From Candidatus Coprovivens excrementavium (lineage in GTDB: Bacteria > Bacillota_I > Bacilli_A > RF39 > UBA660): a DNA stretch of 64,000 nt. This document shows, in pieces, positions 1 through 10,000 of the stretch. Positions within the stretch are counted from its first letter, which is position 1; every line of letters starts with the position of its first letter. Under the pieces are notes generated by a model that saw only the letters and a program-made list of their open reading frames with translations, ran no database searches and had not been told where the DNA came from. The stretch lies in assembly GCA_944363975.1 (NCBI GenBank), contig CALVVU010000005.1:1-64000 (forward strand). Reading direction: 5' to 3'. Made by a program: the position numbers and the translations under genes.

Positions 1-1283
1 TGCATATCTCCAAATTGAGATCTATGACATTCATCAAATATAAATACTACATGCTTATTAAATACATCACTTTTTTCATTCTTCTTGATGAATTGTGATA
101 ACTTTTGAATTGTAGTTATTATTATCTTAGCATTAGGATCATTTAATTGTTCTTCTAATACTTTTGTTGATGTATTAGAGTTAGCTGCTCCCTCTTTAAA
201 TCTATCGTATTCTTTCATTGTTTGATAGTCTAAGTCTTTTCTATCAACTACGAATAATACTTTATCAATAAAGTTTAATTTACTTGCTAATTGAGATGTC
301 TTAAATGATGTTAATGTTTTACCTGATCCTGTTGTATGCCAAATGTATCCACCTGATTTTAATGTTCCATAGAACTTATTATTATATGCAATAGTAATTC
401 TATTTAAAATTTTTTCAGTTGCTACTATTTGGTATGGACGCATTACTAATAAATCTTCTTCACTTGTAAATACACAATATTTAGTTAATACGTTTAATAA
501 TGTATGCTTAGTAAAGAATGTTTTAGCAAAATCAATTAGATCTGTAATTCCATTATTCTTTTGATCTGCCCAATATGAAGTAAATTCAAATGAGTTAGAT
601 TTCTTTTTCTTTTGATTATTAATATGGAACTCTCTTGTAGTATTCGAATAATACTTAGTTAATGTTCCATTTGAAATAACAAATATTTGAACAAAATTAT
701 ATAAACCACTAGAAGCCCAAAAAGAATCTCTTTGATATCTTTCTATTTGATTAAATGCTTCTCTTAAATCTACTCCTCTTTTCTTTAATTCTATATGAAC
801 TAAAGGAAGACCATTTACTAAAATAGTAACATCATATCTATTATCATAATTACCATCATTATTAACATATTGATTAATCACTTGAAGTTTATTATTATGA
901 ATAATAGTTTTATCAATTAAATAAATATTTTTCTTCTCACCAGAATCTAAAGTAATTTCTTGCTTATAATCTTCTTGAATTAATCTAGTCTTTTCTATTA
1001 TATAATCATTATTATTAGCAATAACTTTACTAAAGAAATAATCCCATTCGCCATCAGTAAAATGATAATTATTAAGTTTTTCTAACTGTCTTCTTAAATT
1101 AAGAATTAATTCATTTTCACTATGAACAGTTAAATAATCATACCCTTGTTCTACTAAAGTATTAATAAATTCTTTTTCTAAAGCCGCTTCACTTTGAAAA
1201 GAAGTAGATACTCTATTTAATGCTTTATATTCAGCTAGAACTGTTGACTTATCATTTTCACTAATTAAACCAATATTAGTCAT
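1..1283 (-). CDS. hsdR: Type I restriction enzyme R subunit (HsdR), 3' part beyond window edge
   Basis: This is the N-terminal 427 residues of the DNA-translocating and cleaving subunit of a type I restriction-modification system; the frame runs off the left edge. A nuclease-type motif (HIELKK) lies near residue 160, a Walker A motif (TGSGKT) near residue 316 and a DECH box at the edge. Together they give the expected order of nuclease followed by SF2 translocase. The start is ATG at 1283, preceded by AGGAGGT. It overlaps the end of the DUF4145 gene by 8 bases, which implies translational coupling as the last visible gene of the operon. The family is certain. Nothing can be said about the C-terminal assembly domain. 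Confidence 0.95.
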   Translation of the reverse strand, partial: MTNIGLISENDKSTVLAEYKALNRVSTSFQSEAALEKEFINTLVEQGYDYLTVHSENELILNLRRQLEKLNNYHFTDGEWDYFFSKVIANNNDYIIEKTRLIQEDYKQEITLDSGEKKNIYLIDKTIIHNNKLQVINQYVNNDGNYDNRYDVTILVNGLPLVHIELKKRGVDLREAFNQIERYQRDSFWASSGLYNFVQIFVISNGTLTKYYSNTTREFHINNQKKKKSNSFEFTSYWADQKNNGITDLIDFAKTFFTKHTLLNVLTKYCVFTSEEDLLVMRPYQIVATEKILNRITIAYNNKFYGTLKSGGYIWHTTGSGKTLTSFKTSQLASKLNFIDKVLFVVDRKDLDYQTMKEYDRFKEGAANSNTSTKVLEEQLNDPNAKIIITTIQKLSQFIKKNEKSDVFNKHVVFIFDECHRSQFGDM

Positions 1284-1962
1284 GAGTTACCTCCTGCATA
1301 TGATTACTAGAATCATATCTATTTTTCATATTAACAAGTTTAATGGGTAACATATAAAGATAGTTAATTACATTATAAAGGATTCTTATTAATTCTTCCA
1401 CTTCATAATTACTTACAGAAACATTTTCTGAATGTGTACCATCATTACCATATTTTCTAATAAGATAATACGCATTATCAAGTTCTTTGGGGAATACATT
1501 AATTGCAACTAAATTTTTAATTTTAGAATCTAAATTTTTGCCACTAGCATTCTTATCTAAACAAATCATCTCTAAAGTTTTTCTTAACGCTGTCAAGCAC
1601 ATATCTGTATTAATATTTTTAATTCTTAGCGCTGATTCAAAATTACTAGCAACTATTTCAGGTACATTAGTTAAATCCATTTGAACTTCAGGATATAATA
1701 TTTTTATATCATTTATTTGATTTTCCTCATATTCCATAGATTCATCTGTATATGTTTGATATAAAGTTGGCATATGGCAAACAGGACATAATAATAGTTT
1801 CCACGTATAATGCTCTTCAAATTCATGTTCAACATCTCCAAAAGAATTAACAAATGTTCCACCAAATTGTTGAGTTATTATATTCACAACATTCATTAAT
1901 CCTTTATTACCACAATGATAACATTGCATAATAATTTGTTCTTTAATTTGATTCATTAACAT
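1276..1962 (-). CDS. DUF4145 domain protein inside the type I RM operon
   Basis: A 228-aa protein with an N-terminal zinc-knuckle pattern (CYHCG near residue 14, CPVC near residue 59) and a helical C-terminal half typical of DUF4145 (RKYGNDGTHSE around residue 170). DUF4145 occurs alone or fused to HsdR-type proteins; its molecular role is not established. Here it lies between hsdS and hsdR and overlaps both (20 bases with hsdS, 8 with hsdR), so it is co-translated with the restriction machinery. It may help assemble or regulate HsdR, which is inference. Both ATG 1962 and ATG 1956 follow GAGGAG, so the exact start is uncertain by two codons. Confidence 0.85.
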   Translation of the reverse strand: MLMNQIKEQIIMQCYHCGNKGLMNVVNIITQQFGGTFVNSFGDVEHEFEEHYTWKLLLCPVCHMPTLYQTYTDESMEYEENQINDIKILYPEVQMDLTNVPEIVASNFESALRIKNINTDMCLTALRKTLEMICLDKNASGKNLDSKIKNLVAINVFPKELDNAYYLIRKYGNDGTHSENVSVSNYEVEELIRILYNVINYLYMLPIKLVNMKNRYDSSNHMQEVTHD

Positions 1963-3211
1963 TCAACTCCTCAAAACTTAATAATTTATTTCTATAATAT
2001 TCATATTGTTTTCTTCTTAATTCAATCTCAGCGGGAAGTCCCTCTGAAATATCATTAACTAACTTATCAAACTTATCTAGTATATTAACTATTCGTTCTT
2101 GTTCTTCTAAAGTTGGAACAGGAACTTTTAAACTTCTAAATCCAGTTTTGTTAAATTTTGGCATAGCACTTTTAGCAGTAACGCTTTCAATAGATAATTG
2201 TCCACGTTTGCTATTAAACCAATAATAATAAAACTTATTATTATTAGTTCTTAGCATTATAGTATTAGGAGCTAAACTCATTGGCATATTTAATATTGGA
2301 CACAAAAAAGTTGTTCCAACACCAGCACCTATATTATTAATGATTATTTCACCACCAAACAATTTTGATTTTGATAAAAAGTTATAAGCATGTTCATCAA
2401 TATATACAAACTTATCTTTATCGAAACCATTAGAATAGTCTACAGTTCTTAATAAAACAGCATAATCTGGTTCATTCTTATAATTAACATTGTCTGCAAT
2501 CGATTTAAAACTTCCATTAGCAACATAATCAGTAATAACACTTGCAACATCATTGATACACTTATATTCGCAATCAATTTTAAAAAGTTTTTCACACCAA
2601 AACTCATATTGTTGCTTTCTTGCTTCTAATTCTGCTTCTAATTCTGCTTCTAATTCGCCAAATTTATCTAATATCCCGACAATTTCTTCTTGTACTTCTA
2701 ATGGTGGAATAGGAATTAATAATTTTATAAAATCTTTATTAGAAACATAAAATCTTGTAACACCTCTAACAGCTTTATACAATTTATTTCTAAATATTTT
2801 TGAACTAAAATAATAATTTATAAAAGTAGTGTTTATTTTATTTGAATAATCATTTTTTAATCTTAGACCAAATAAATGATCATCCATAAAAGTTTCATCT
2901 TCTATTTCAGATTCTACAACTGATGAAATTGCACATTCATCAGCTGTTTCAGAAGCACTAGTTAATAAAATATCACCTTTTTTTAATGTTGTTTGATTCA
3001 AATTTTTTACTGTTGCATTACATTTTAAATTTACATCAATTTTATTGTTTCTATATACATTCATATAATCAATAAATTTACAGTTTCCAGTATCAGACCA
3101 TTTATTACTTACCCCTGTCATTCCTGAAAATAAATCAAATATATCTTTAATACTTTTATATTCAACACCATTAGGACATTTTTCTTTTATTAACTCTTGT
3201 ATTCTACTCAT
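1943..3211 (-). CDS. hsdS: Type I restriction-modification specificity subunit (HsdS)
   Basis: A 422-aa DNA-recognition subunit with two target recognition domains. Each ends in a conserved helical spacer: the first near residues 175-210 (PPLEVQEEIV), the second near 365-410 (PTLEEQERIV). The first spacer contains a tandem ELEA repeat followed by ARKQQYEFW, the position at which type IC enzymes such as EcoR124 vary spacer length. The protein sets the bipartite target of both the methylase and the nuclease complex. GAGG precedes the ATG, and the gene overlaps hsdM by 8 bases. The target sequence cannot be predicted from sequence alone. Confidence 0.95.
   Translation of the reverse strand: MSRIQELIKEKCPNGVEYKSIKDIFDLFSGMTGVSNKWSDTGNCKFIDYMNVYRNNKIDVNLKCNATVKNLNQTTLKKGDILLTSASETADECAISSVVESEIEDETFMDDHLFGLRLKNDYSNKINTTFINYYFSSKIFRNKLYKAVRGVTRFYVSNKDFIKLLIPIPPLEVQEEIVGILDKFGELEAELEAELEARKQQYEFWCEKLFKIDCEYKCINDVASVITDYVANGSFKSIADNVNYKNEPDYAVLLRTVDYSNGFDKDKFVYIDEHAYNFLSKSKLFGGEIIINNIGAGVGTTFLCPILNMPMSLAPNTIMLRTNNNKFYYYWFNSKRGQLSIESVTAKSAMPKFNKTGFRSLKVPVPTLEEQERIVNILDKFDKLVNDISEGLPAEIELRRKQYEYYRNKLLSFEELNVNESN
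2622..2657 (-). repeat. Three tandem 12-bp repeats in the hsdS central spacer
   Basis: The + strand reads gcttctaattct, gcttctaattct, gcttctaattcg: two perfect copies and one with a single mismatch. Each unit encodes ELEA in frame. Slippage by one unit adds or removes four residues without breaking the gene. Confidence 0.9.
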
Positions 3212-4796
3212 GATAATCAGCCTCTAATTCTTTGATTATCTCTTCTAATTCTTTTCTTATTTGTTGTTGTCTAGGAACTATTTCAGCTAATTTTTTATTT
3301 ACTTCTTCTATATCTATTTTTTCTTCATTAGTATTATTCTTTAAATAAGAATTTACTGATATATTATATTCATTTTCTTTTATTTCTTCATAAGTGGCTA
3401 AATAAGCTTTATTTTCTACTGATTTTCTTTCTTTTACTAAATTAACAATATGATCAACATTATTATTTTCATCTTTTGTATCATCCCTAGTAGATAGCTT
3501 ATTTTTATTTGTATTTCTAACAAACTCTTCTGAAGCATCTACAAATAAAATACTATTATCAGTTTTATTTTTCTTTAATACTAAAATACAAGTTGCAATT
3601 GATGTACCAAAGAATAAGTCAGGTGGTAACTGAATTACTGTATCAACAAAGTTATTATCAATCATATATTGTCTAATTTTTTGCTCCGCTCCACCTCTAT
3701 AAAGTACACCAGGGAACTCTACTATTGCAGCAGTTCCTTTAGATGAAAGCCAAGATAACATATGCATAGTAAAAGCTAAATCTGCTTTTGATGCTGGTGC
3801 TAATACTCCAGCCGGCGCAAATCTTTCATCATTTATAAGTAACGGATTTTCTTTGCCTGCCCATTTTATTGAATATGGTGGATTAGATACAATTGCATCA
3901 AATGGTTCATCATCCCAATGTTCTGGATGTATTAAAGTATCTCCTCTTGCTATATTAAAATTATTATAGTTTATATTATGTAAAAACATATTTATTCTAG
4001 CCAGGTTATAAGTAGTTAAGTTTATCTCTTGACCAAAAAAACCTTGTTTAACATTTTCTTTTCCCAATATTTTAGCAAACTTTAAAAGTAAACCTCCTGA
4101 TCCACATGCTGGATCATATACTTTATTAACAGAAGTTTTATCCATTATAACTATTCTTGCTAGTAATTCTCCTACTTCTTGGGGAGTAAAGAATTCTCCT
4201 CCAGATTTACCTGCAGATGATGCATACATTGTCATTAAAAATTCATAAGCATCTCCAAATAAATCTATATTATTATCTTGATAATCTCCTAATTTTAAGT
4301 CTCCAATAGCATTAAGCATCTTAACTAATTTTTGATTTCTTTCATCTACTGTATTACCTAATTTATTATCAATAGTAAAATCATCAAATAAACCTTTTAC
4401 GTCATCTTCTGATGCTGTTCCTCTAGCAGATGATTCAATATTATTAAATACATTAGAAATTACTACATTTAAATTTTCATTACTATCAGCATTTTTTCTT
4501 ACATTACAAAATAATTCACTAGGTAAGATAAAAAAACCTTTTTCTTCTAATATTTGTGATTTACCAAGTAATGCCTCTTCATCACTTATATTTCTATATT
4601 CAAAATTAGTAATTCCTGCTTTTCTTTGATTTTCATTAACATAATGTTCTATATTTTCAGAGATAAATCTATAAAATAATAGACCTAATACATATTGTTT
4701 AAAATCCCATCCATCTACAGATCCTCTTAAATCATTAGCTATCTTCCATATTGTTTTATGTAATTCTTCTCTTTCTTGTTCTTTTTTATTGTTCAT
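3204..4796 (-). CDS. hsdM: Type I restriction-modification methyltransferase subunit (HsdM)
   Basis: N6-adenine DNA methyltransferase subunit of the type I complex, about 530 aa, the usual size. The N-terminal helical HsdM domain (NDLRGSVDGWDFKQ) is followed by an AdoMet-binding motif (DPACGSGG, near residue 228) and the catalytic NPPY tetrapeptide near residue 303. The C-terminus is Lys/Glu-rich coiled coil for contact with HsdS. The frame extends to a GTG at 4808, but ATG 4796 matches the usual family N-terminus, so it is preferred. The 5' end overlaps the PIN-like nuclease gene by 11 bases and the 3' end overlaps hsdS by 8. Confidence 0.95.
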   Translation of the reverse strand: MNNKKEQEREELHKTIWKIANDLRGSVDGWDFKQYVLGLLFYRFISENIEHYVNENQRKAGITNFEYRNISDEEALLGKSQILEEKGFFILPSELFCNVRKNADSNENLNVVISNVFNNIESSARGTASEDDVKGLFDDFTIDNKLGNTVDERNQKLVKMLNAIGDLKLGDYQDNNIDLFGDAYEFLMTMYASSAGKSGGEFFTPQEVGELLARIVIMDKTSVNKVYDPACGSGGLLLKFAKILGKENVKQGFFGQEINLTTYNLARINMFLHNINYNNFNIARGDTLIHPEHWDDEPFDAIVSNPPYSIKWAGKENPLLINDERFAPAGVLAPASKADLAFTMHMLSWLSSKGTAAIVEFPGVLYRGGAEQKIRQYMIDNNFVDTVIQLPPDLFFGTSIATCILVLKKNKTDNSILFVDASEEFVRNTNKNKLSTRDDTKDENNNVDHIVNLVKERKSVENKAYLATYEEIKENEYNISVNSYLKNNTNEEKIDIEEVNKKLAEIVPRQQQIRKELEEIIKELEADYHE

Positions 4797-6192
4797 ATAT
4801 TTTCCCACTTTCTATTTTGTTCTCTATTTTAATAAGAAAATTATTATATATGTTTATAGTTTCTTTTATAAAAATTTTATCTTCAATTTCTTCATTTCTT
4901 TTAATCATCCTTAACTCTCTAGCTTTTGATAAAAGAACTCTATTATCATAACTTGAATCCAAATAATCTCTCATATATATAGATATTTTTTCTAACAACA
5001 TTAATCCTATATTAACCGATAAAGTTTTATTAAACTCTACATACATGTTTTTAATTTCTTCTTCGTTCTCGACTTTGTAATCTTTAATTTGTAATTTCAT
5101 GTTATTTAATACATGAATATAATGAATATATTCTCCTTGGCTTAATAAAACATATAATTTCTCTATTTTTTTTATTAAGGGATAATCTTGCATTCCTTCA
5201 CAAATTCGTAAAATGGTTCTATAATTTTTTAAAACTTCATCTATATTATTTTGAACTTCTTTGATAGTATTATATTTTAAAATTAAATATAAATATCTTT
5301 GAATCCTTTGGATTTCCCTAATGGACACTTTTTCTTGCAATTTATTTATTTCATATATTTCACTTGCAACCTCTTCTGAAATTTTCTTTTTAAATATTAC
5401 ATCATTCTTAATGAAATTATCAAAATCAAAAATCATTAATTTTTGTCCTGTTTCTTTATAAAACTCACTTAATAATTCTTCTCTTGGTTCTTTAATACCA
5501 CTAATGTTTCTAAACCAATCTTCTTTTTTATCATTTGTTATAAAAATTAAATCTTTTTTATTTTTTTTACAATAATCAATTAAAGACTTAAAAATATAAT
5601 AATCTCCATTTTCATCTTTCTCATCATCCATATATCCTGGTGGAATCTTATTGTCAAATCTATTTAAGCCTTCTTTTTTCACCGATTCAAACTCTTTTTC
5701 TTCATATTCAGGTGCAAAGTTATTAAAAAAAATCTCTGAAATATTGTTCTCTATTTCATGATTTTTGTAAAAATCTGATTTTGTTTGTTTTTCACTATTA
5801 ATGTATTTTAACGCTCTATCTTTACATCTATCTAATGCGTTTTTAATATCTGAAATCTTTGATAATTTTTTTTCACCATATTTATCTAACTCAATACTCA
5901 TATCTGAGAATTTATCTTCAATAAATTTTGAAAGATTTTCATATTCACGTATATTATCAATTCTGACTTTTTTTCTATTATTTGTAAATTCTTTTGCTAC
6001 ATAATAAGAAATTAATATTCTATCTTTTATTGTCTTTAATGCGTCAAATGTTTCATTACTTGCCTTTTTTGAATACCTATACATATTCAACAATACATTT
6101 GTATCAAAACTAATTAAAGAATTTTTTAACATATCATTATATTCATCGTCTGTGTATTCATACCATCCTACAAATAAATCTGACAACTTCAT
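4786..6192 (-). CDS. PIN-like domain protein, first gene of the type I RM operon
   Basis: A 468-aa protein whose N-terminal ~250 residues match the PIN-like (PIN_8-type) nuclease fold: FDTNVLLNMYR with D30, an acidic helix AKEFTNN, and FITNDKKEDWF near residue 225. Such domains usually cut RNA with a metal-binding acidic cluster. The C-terminal ~200 residues are helical and unrecognised. The frame opens upstream at TTG 6207, but GAGGTG sits directly before ATG 6192, which is chosen. The gene leads the hsdM-hsdS-DUF4145-hsdR operon and overlaps hsdM. By analogy with PrrC next to EcoprrI it could be an abortive-infection guard nuclease; this is inference. Confidence 0.8.
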   Translation of the reverse strand: MKLSDLFVGWYEYTDDEYNDMLKNSLISFDTNVLLNMYRYSKKASNETFDALKTIKDRILISYYVAKEFTNNRKKVRIDNIREYENLSKFIEDKFSDMSIELDKYGEKKLSKISDIKNALDRCKDRALKYINSEKQTKSDFYKNHEIENNISEIFFNNFAPEYEEKEFESVKKEGLNRFDNKIPPGYMDDEKDENGDYYIFKSLIDYCKKNKKDLIFITNDKKEDWFRNISGIKEPREELLSEFYKETGQKLMIFDFDNFIKNDVIFKKKISEEVASEIYEINKLQEKVSIREIQRIQRYLYLILKYNTIKEVQNNIDEVLKNYRTILRICEGMQDYPLIKKIEKLYVLLSQGEYIHYIHVLNNMKLQIKDYKVENEEEIKNMYVEFNKTLSVNIGLMLLEKISIYMRDYLDSSYDNRVLLSKARELRMIKRNEEIEDKIFIKETINIYNNFLIKIENKIESGKIYEQ

Positions 6193-6228
6193 ATATACAC
6201 CTCGCAACTATCGATTTATTTCACGATA

Positions 6229-6237
6229 ATTATACCA
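6229..6237 (-). promoter_or_regulatory. Extended -10 promoter of the RM operon
   Basis: Read on the minus strand the site is TGGTATAAT, a perfect extended -10 element, about 37 bases before ATG 6192. No good -35 is seen, as is common for extended -10 promoters. Confidence 0.6.
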
Positions 6238-6546
6238 TAAAACAACAAAATTCCCTATGATGTTCAAGAAGATTCCTAATATTTGTATTATTAGCAAATA
6301 TTGGAAAATTTCTCCAACACAGGATTTTAACATATATGATGATAACTCCATAATCTTCTTTTTTATAATTATTTTTGTAAAAAAAAGCATAATTTTCTTT
6401 ATGAATTTTATTTTGTTTAATTGGTTTCATTAATATAACGAGATAACGAGTTTTTTTTACTAAAATGAGACTAGAAACGAGATAAAACATGAAACAAAAT
6501 TCGGACTCAACATTAGACTTGTCAAGTAGTATATCGAGTATAGTAG

Positions 6547-6903
6547 CGCAAGAAATATAAAATTAAGGAAATTATATATTTTCTTTTTTTTATAAAAAGA
6601 AAATATATAACTAAAGAAATCTATAAATATTTAAAGATTCCATATAAAGTTAGTGAATGTAAAAATATATGTAGTAATACTAAACCACTTTATGAAAAAC
6701 TACTATTACTTGAATATAAACATGGATATATTCATGCTTATAACAATTATTTATCTACTATATTTAATATGAATGAACGAAGTATAACCAAATTACTTGG
6801 TAGTTTAACAGAAAATAATTTTATAACAGTTATTGGTAAATATAACTTTCATAGAAAAATTTATTTAAATACTAAAAATAACTATCCATATAAAAATAAA
6901 TGA
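6547..6903 (+). pseudogene. 5'-truncated helix-turn-helix (replication-initiator-like) remnant
   Basis: The frame is open from 6547 to a TGA at 6903 (about 118 codons) but has no usable start or ribosome site near its beginning. The translated part contains a winged-helix pattern (EKLLLLEYKHGYIHAYN, then NMNERSITKLLGSLTENNF), like the HTH domains of plasmid or phage replication initiators. The 5' side is interrupted by a 17-bp inverted repeat. It is probably a fragment left by a mobile element in the gap between two defence operons. The family assignment is tentative. Confidence 0.45.
6572..6610. repeat. 17-bp inverted repeat (hairpin) in the defence-island gap
   Basis: Arms 6572-6588 and 6594-6610 are perfectly complementary around a 5-base centre. 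It could be an old terminator or an element end. There is no GC stem, so its function is unclear. Confidence 0.55.
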
Positions 6904-7040
6904 ATAATATAATATGAATAGTCGAATATAAAGAATTAAAAAATAATTTAAGTTCTTGCAAGATGAAGTCTTTGGGAGGTGTTGATAAAAATTAATGATA
7001 TTGTTAACATGATGAATAATTTAAAATAGTTGTTTATAAT

Positions 7041-7065
7041 AAAAAAGACTAAATTATAGTCTTTT
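7041..7065 (-). terminator. Terminator of the helicase operon
   Basis: Inverted repeat aaaagact/agtctttt with a 7-base loop, followed on the minus strand by six T. The helicase stop codon lies inside the hairpin. Confidence 0.75.
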
Positions 7066-10000
7066 AATTATATTTTCAATTGTTTCACGAGCTGACTTTC
7101 TTGTAAGCTCTTTATGATAAGATTGATTATTATAATTTCTTAAGCAATTATAACATGATGTATTTTCATCACAACAATCTTGATTAACTTTTTCTAACGC
7201 TTTGTAAAGAGTATTTATAAACTCATTTTCTTGCATTATTCTTTTTACATGCCCAGCTCCTCCTGGAACATTATCAAAAACTAATATATCATATGATTCA
7301 TTTTCATTACTTACTATTAATCCATCTAAATCTCTTCTATCAATAGTGTATTGTTCACTTATTCCTTCCAATAAAGCATAAAGAAAAGATAATGCATGAG
7401 ATCTATCTAAAATATCTTTTACTTTTATTGTAGCAACATCTGTTTTAAATTTATGCCCTAATCTTAAACCATGTAAATTATTATTTGAGCATTGTTGTTC
7501 TTTATAATTTAAATGTTCTTCTATTATATTTAACATAATTGGTTTAGTTTTATCTATTTTAGTATAACCACATATGTTACACATAAAGAAATTTGTTTCA
7601 TTCATAACTAATAACTCATCGTCTTCTGTAGTAGTAATTGTAAGATAATCTTTTGCAATGTTCATTTCTCTATCTGCTTTTCCTTTGCCTAAATATATAG
7701 TTTTGCCGGTATATGTTTTTTTAGGTTTCTCCTTACTAGATGAAATGTTCCTTCCAGTTTTAAAGCCATATTTTGGTTCTATGAAAAAGTCAGTAACATT
7801 TTCAAGATTTTTTTCTCCACAATATTCACATTCTTTTAAATTTTTCTGGAATACATTAACATTTTCTCTTCCACATTTATTACATTTATAATAATAATAT
7901 TTTATGAATGTTGAATCAGCAGATTTGGGCAAATTAATATAGCGTGAAGTGAATTTTTGCTTATTAACTATGATTTCACTCTCTGGTGCATATTCTGAAA
8001 TTGCGATACTTAAATCTCTTTGTAAGTCATATTTTTTGTTTTTCTTTCCTTGTTCCCACACTTCTAAAGTTACAACATCAACTGGAAACCCATATTTGGG
8101 TATAACATTATATTTAGAAAGATATTCCAATACTTCTGTCTTAAGAACACTATTTTTTTCTTTTTGAAAAAACTCAGCATAATGCATATTATCTTTTGCT
8201 TTATATTCTTCATATGCTTTTTGCAACTCAACTAACATATCATTAATAGAACTAGCAAAATTATCTAAGTAATTTGAATCTTCCATCATATAATCATACC
8301 ATTTATAATCTTTAAGATTATATAGTGATGGTATTAATATTTTCTCATTAATATAATTATTAAGATCATCTGGTTTGCTAGATAAATACTCTTTAAATTT
8401 TTCTATCCCTCCGTTAACAACTAGTGATTCCATATTATAAAAATAAATAGGATATAAATCAAAAAAATAACTTAAACTAGTTGCAATCAAATGTCTTACA
8501 ACAATTTTTTCGTTTTTCAAATCAAAATCAGGAGGTGCAATTTTTCCAGATATCATTTTTTCAGGTTTATCAAAATATGTATAATCATGTGATGAAGATC
8601 CACAAAAAGTTAAAACAAATGCCGAACTATCATCGCTTCTACCAGCACGACCTGCCCTTTGAACATAATTTGCTGGCGTAGGTGGAACATTCCTTAAAAA
8701 AACCGTTTCTAATCCTCCTATATCAACACCCATTTCAAATGTAGTAGAACAACTTAATATATTTATTAATTTATTTTTGAACTCTTTTTGATACTCTTTA
8801 CCTTCTTCTGAAGATAATTGAGCAGTATGCTCTCTAACAACAATTTTTTCAATTTTCTTTTCAAGATATTGCTTTCTATAGTAATTACTTGCAAATACAT
8901 CATCAGGATTACATGCAATTAATTTACCATCACATTTATCTTTATAACATTGATTATGTACATTAAATGGTGTTACAAATCCACACTTATCACATCTATA
9001 ATATGTAGAATTTTTATAATTCGATAAAATGTATTTATGGGATGGAATTATATAAGCATCTAATCCAATATTATTATTAGTTCTAAATAATCCACCTTTA
9101 ATTCCGATTACATTAAACAATTGCTTTAATACTTCTATTGCCTCTTTTTTAGAACATTTAAATATTTTCATTATATATTTTAATTGATTATTTGAACCAT
9201 TTTCACTGATAGGCAAAAAACTAAAAATATTTGATTGATTAAAAGATGTTTGAAGTTGTAATTTAATCGCGTTTTGATACGCTTTAAATTCAAATTCATT
9301 ACGTCTTTCTTCAAATGTTAATCCAGCTTCAGTATAATCAATTGCTCCATATGACCTGAAATTACTGAAAATAACGTTTAAAACTATTTTTAAATCTTCT
9401 GTGTTTATTCCATATTTTCCAAAAGTTCTATCAATTGCACCAGGAGGAAATTTATTAATTATGTCATCTATATTCAGTTTAAAATAAAAGATACCTAAGT
9501 TTTCTGCACTATAATCTCCATCAACTTTAAGTAATTCATAAAGTGCAGTAATCCACGCCTCTTTATTATTGGAATAATTTTCATCAAATACTTGATGAGA
9601 ATTTATAAACAATTCTAATTTTGAAACTAAATTTTCAAATGTAACATCAGAATAATTATTATTTTTTATTATTTCCCAAATTAATCTTTTCCTTAAATAT
9701 CTCGTATGATTATAATCGAAGAAGCAAGCAAAATAACTAGCTTGCTGCCTGCTATCTGAAAAAGCAATAAACTGTTTTTTTGAATTTCCTTCTTTTGATA
9801 TATTATCAATTTCATAGTCATCAAAAGATAATTCAAAATTATTATCTTCGATTTCATCATCATTCGGATCTATGGCTTTATATAATATTTGTGCAAGTAT
9901 TGAGGTAGCCATATCTTTACCTAAATTCAAAGTATGTACTACTCCAGTACTAGAGCCATGTGAACATATTGGACATATTGTAATATTATTCTTCTTTTCT

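Noticed and set aside
1943..6192. Phage-growth-limitation or BREX-type system around the methylase
   Set aside because: No PglZ, BrxL or BrxC-like gene is present; HsdM/S/R motifs fit a plain type I enzyme.
6208..6490. Two overlapping minus-strand frames of 60 and 86 codons upstream of the PIN-like gene
   Set aside because: They lack ribosome sites, have biased low-complexity composition and include the operon promoter (TGGTATAAT at 6237-6229).
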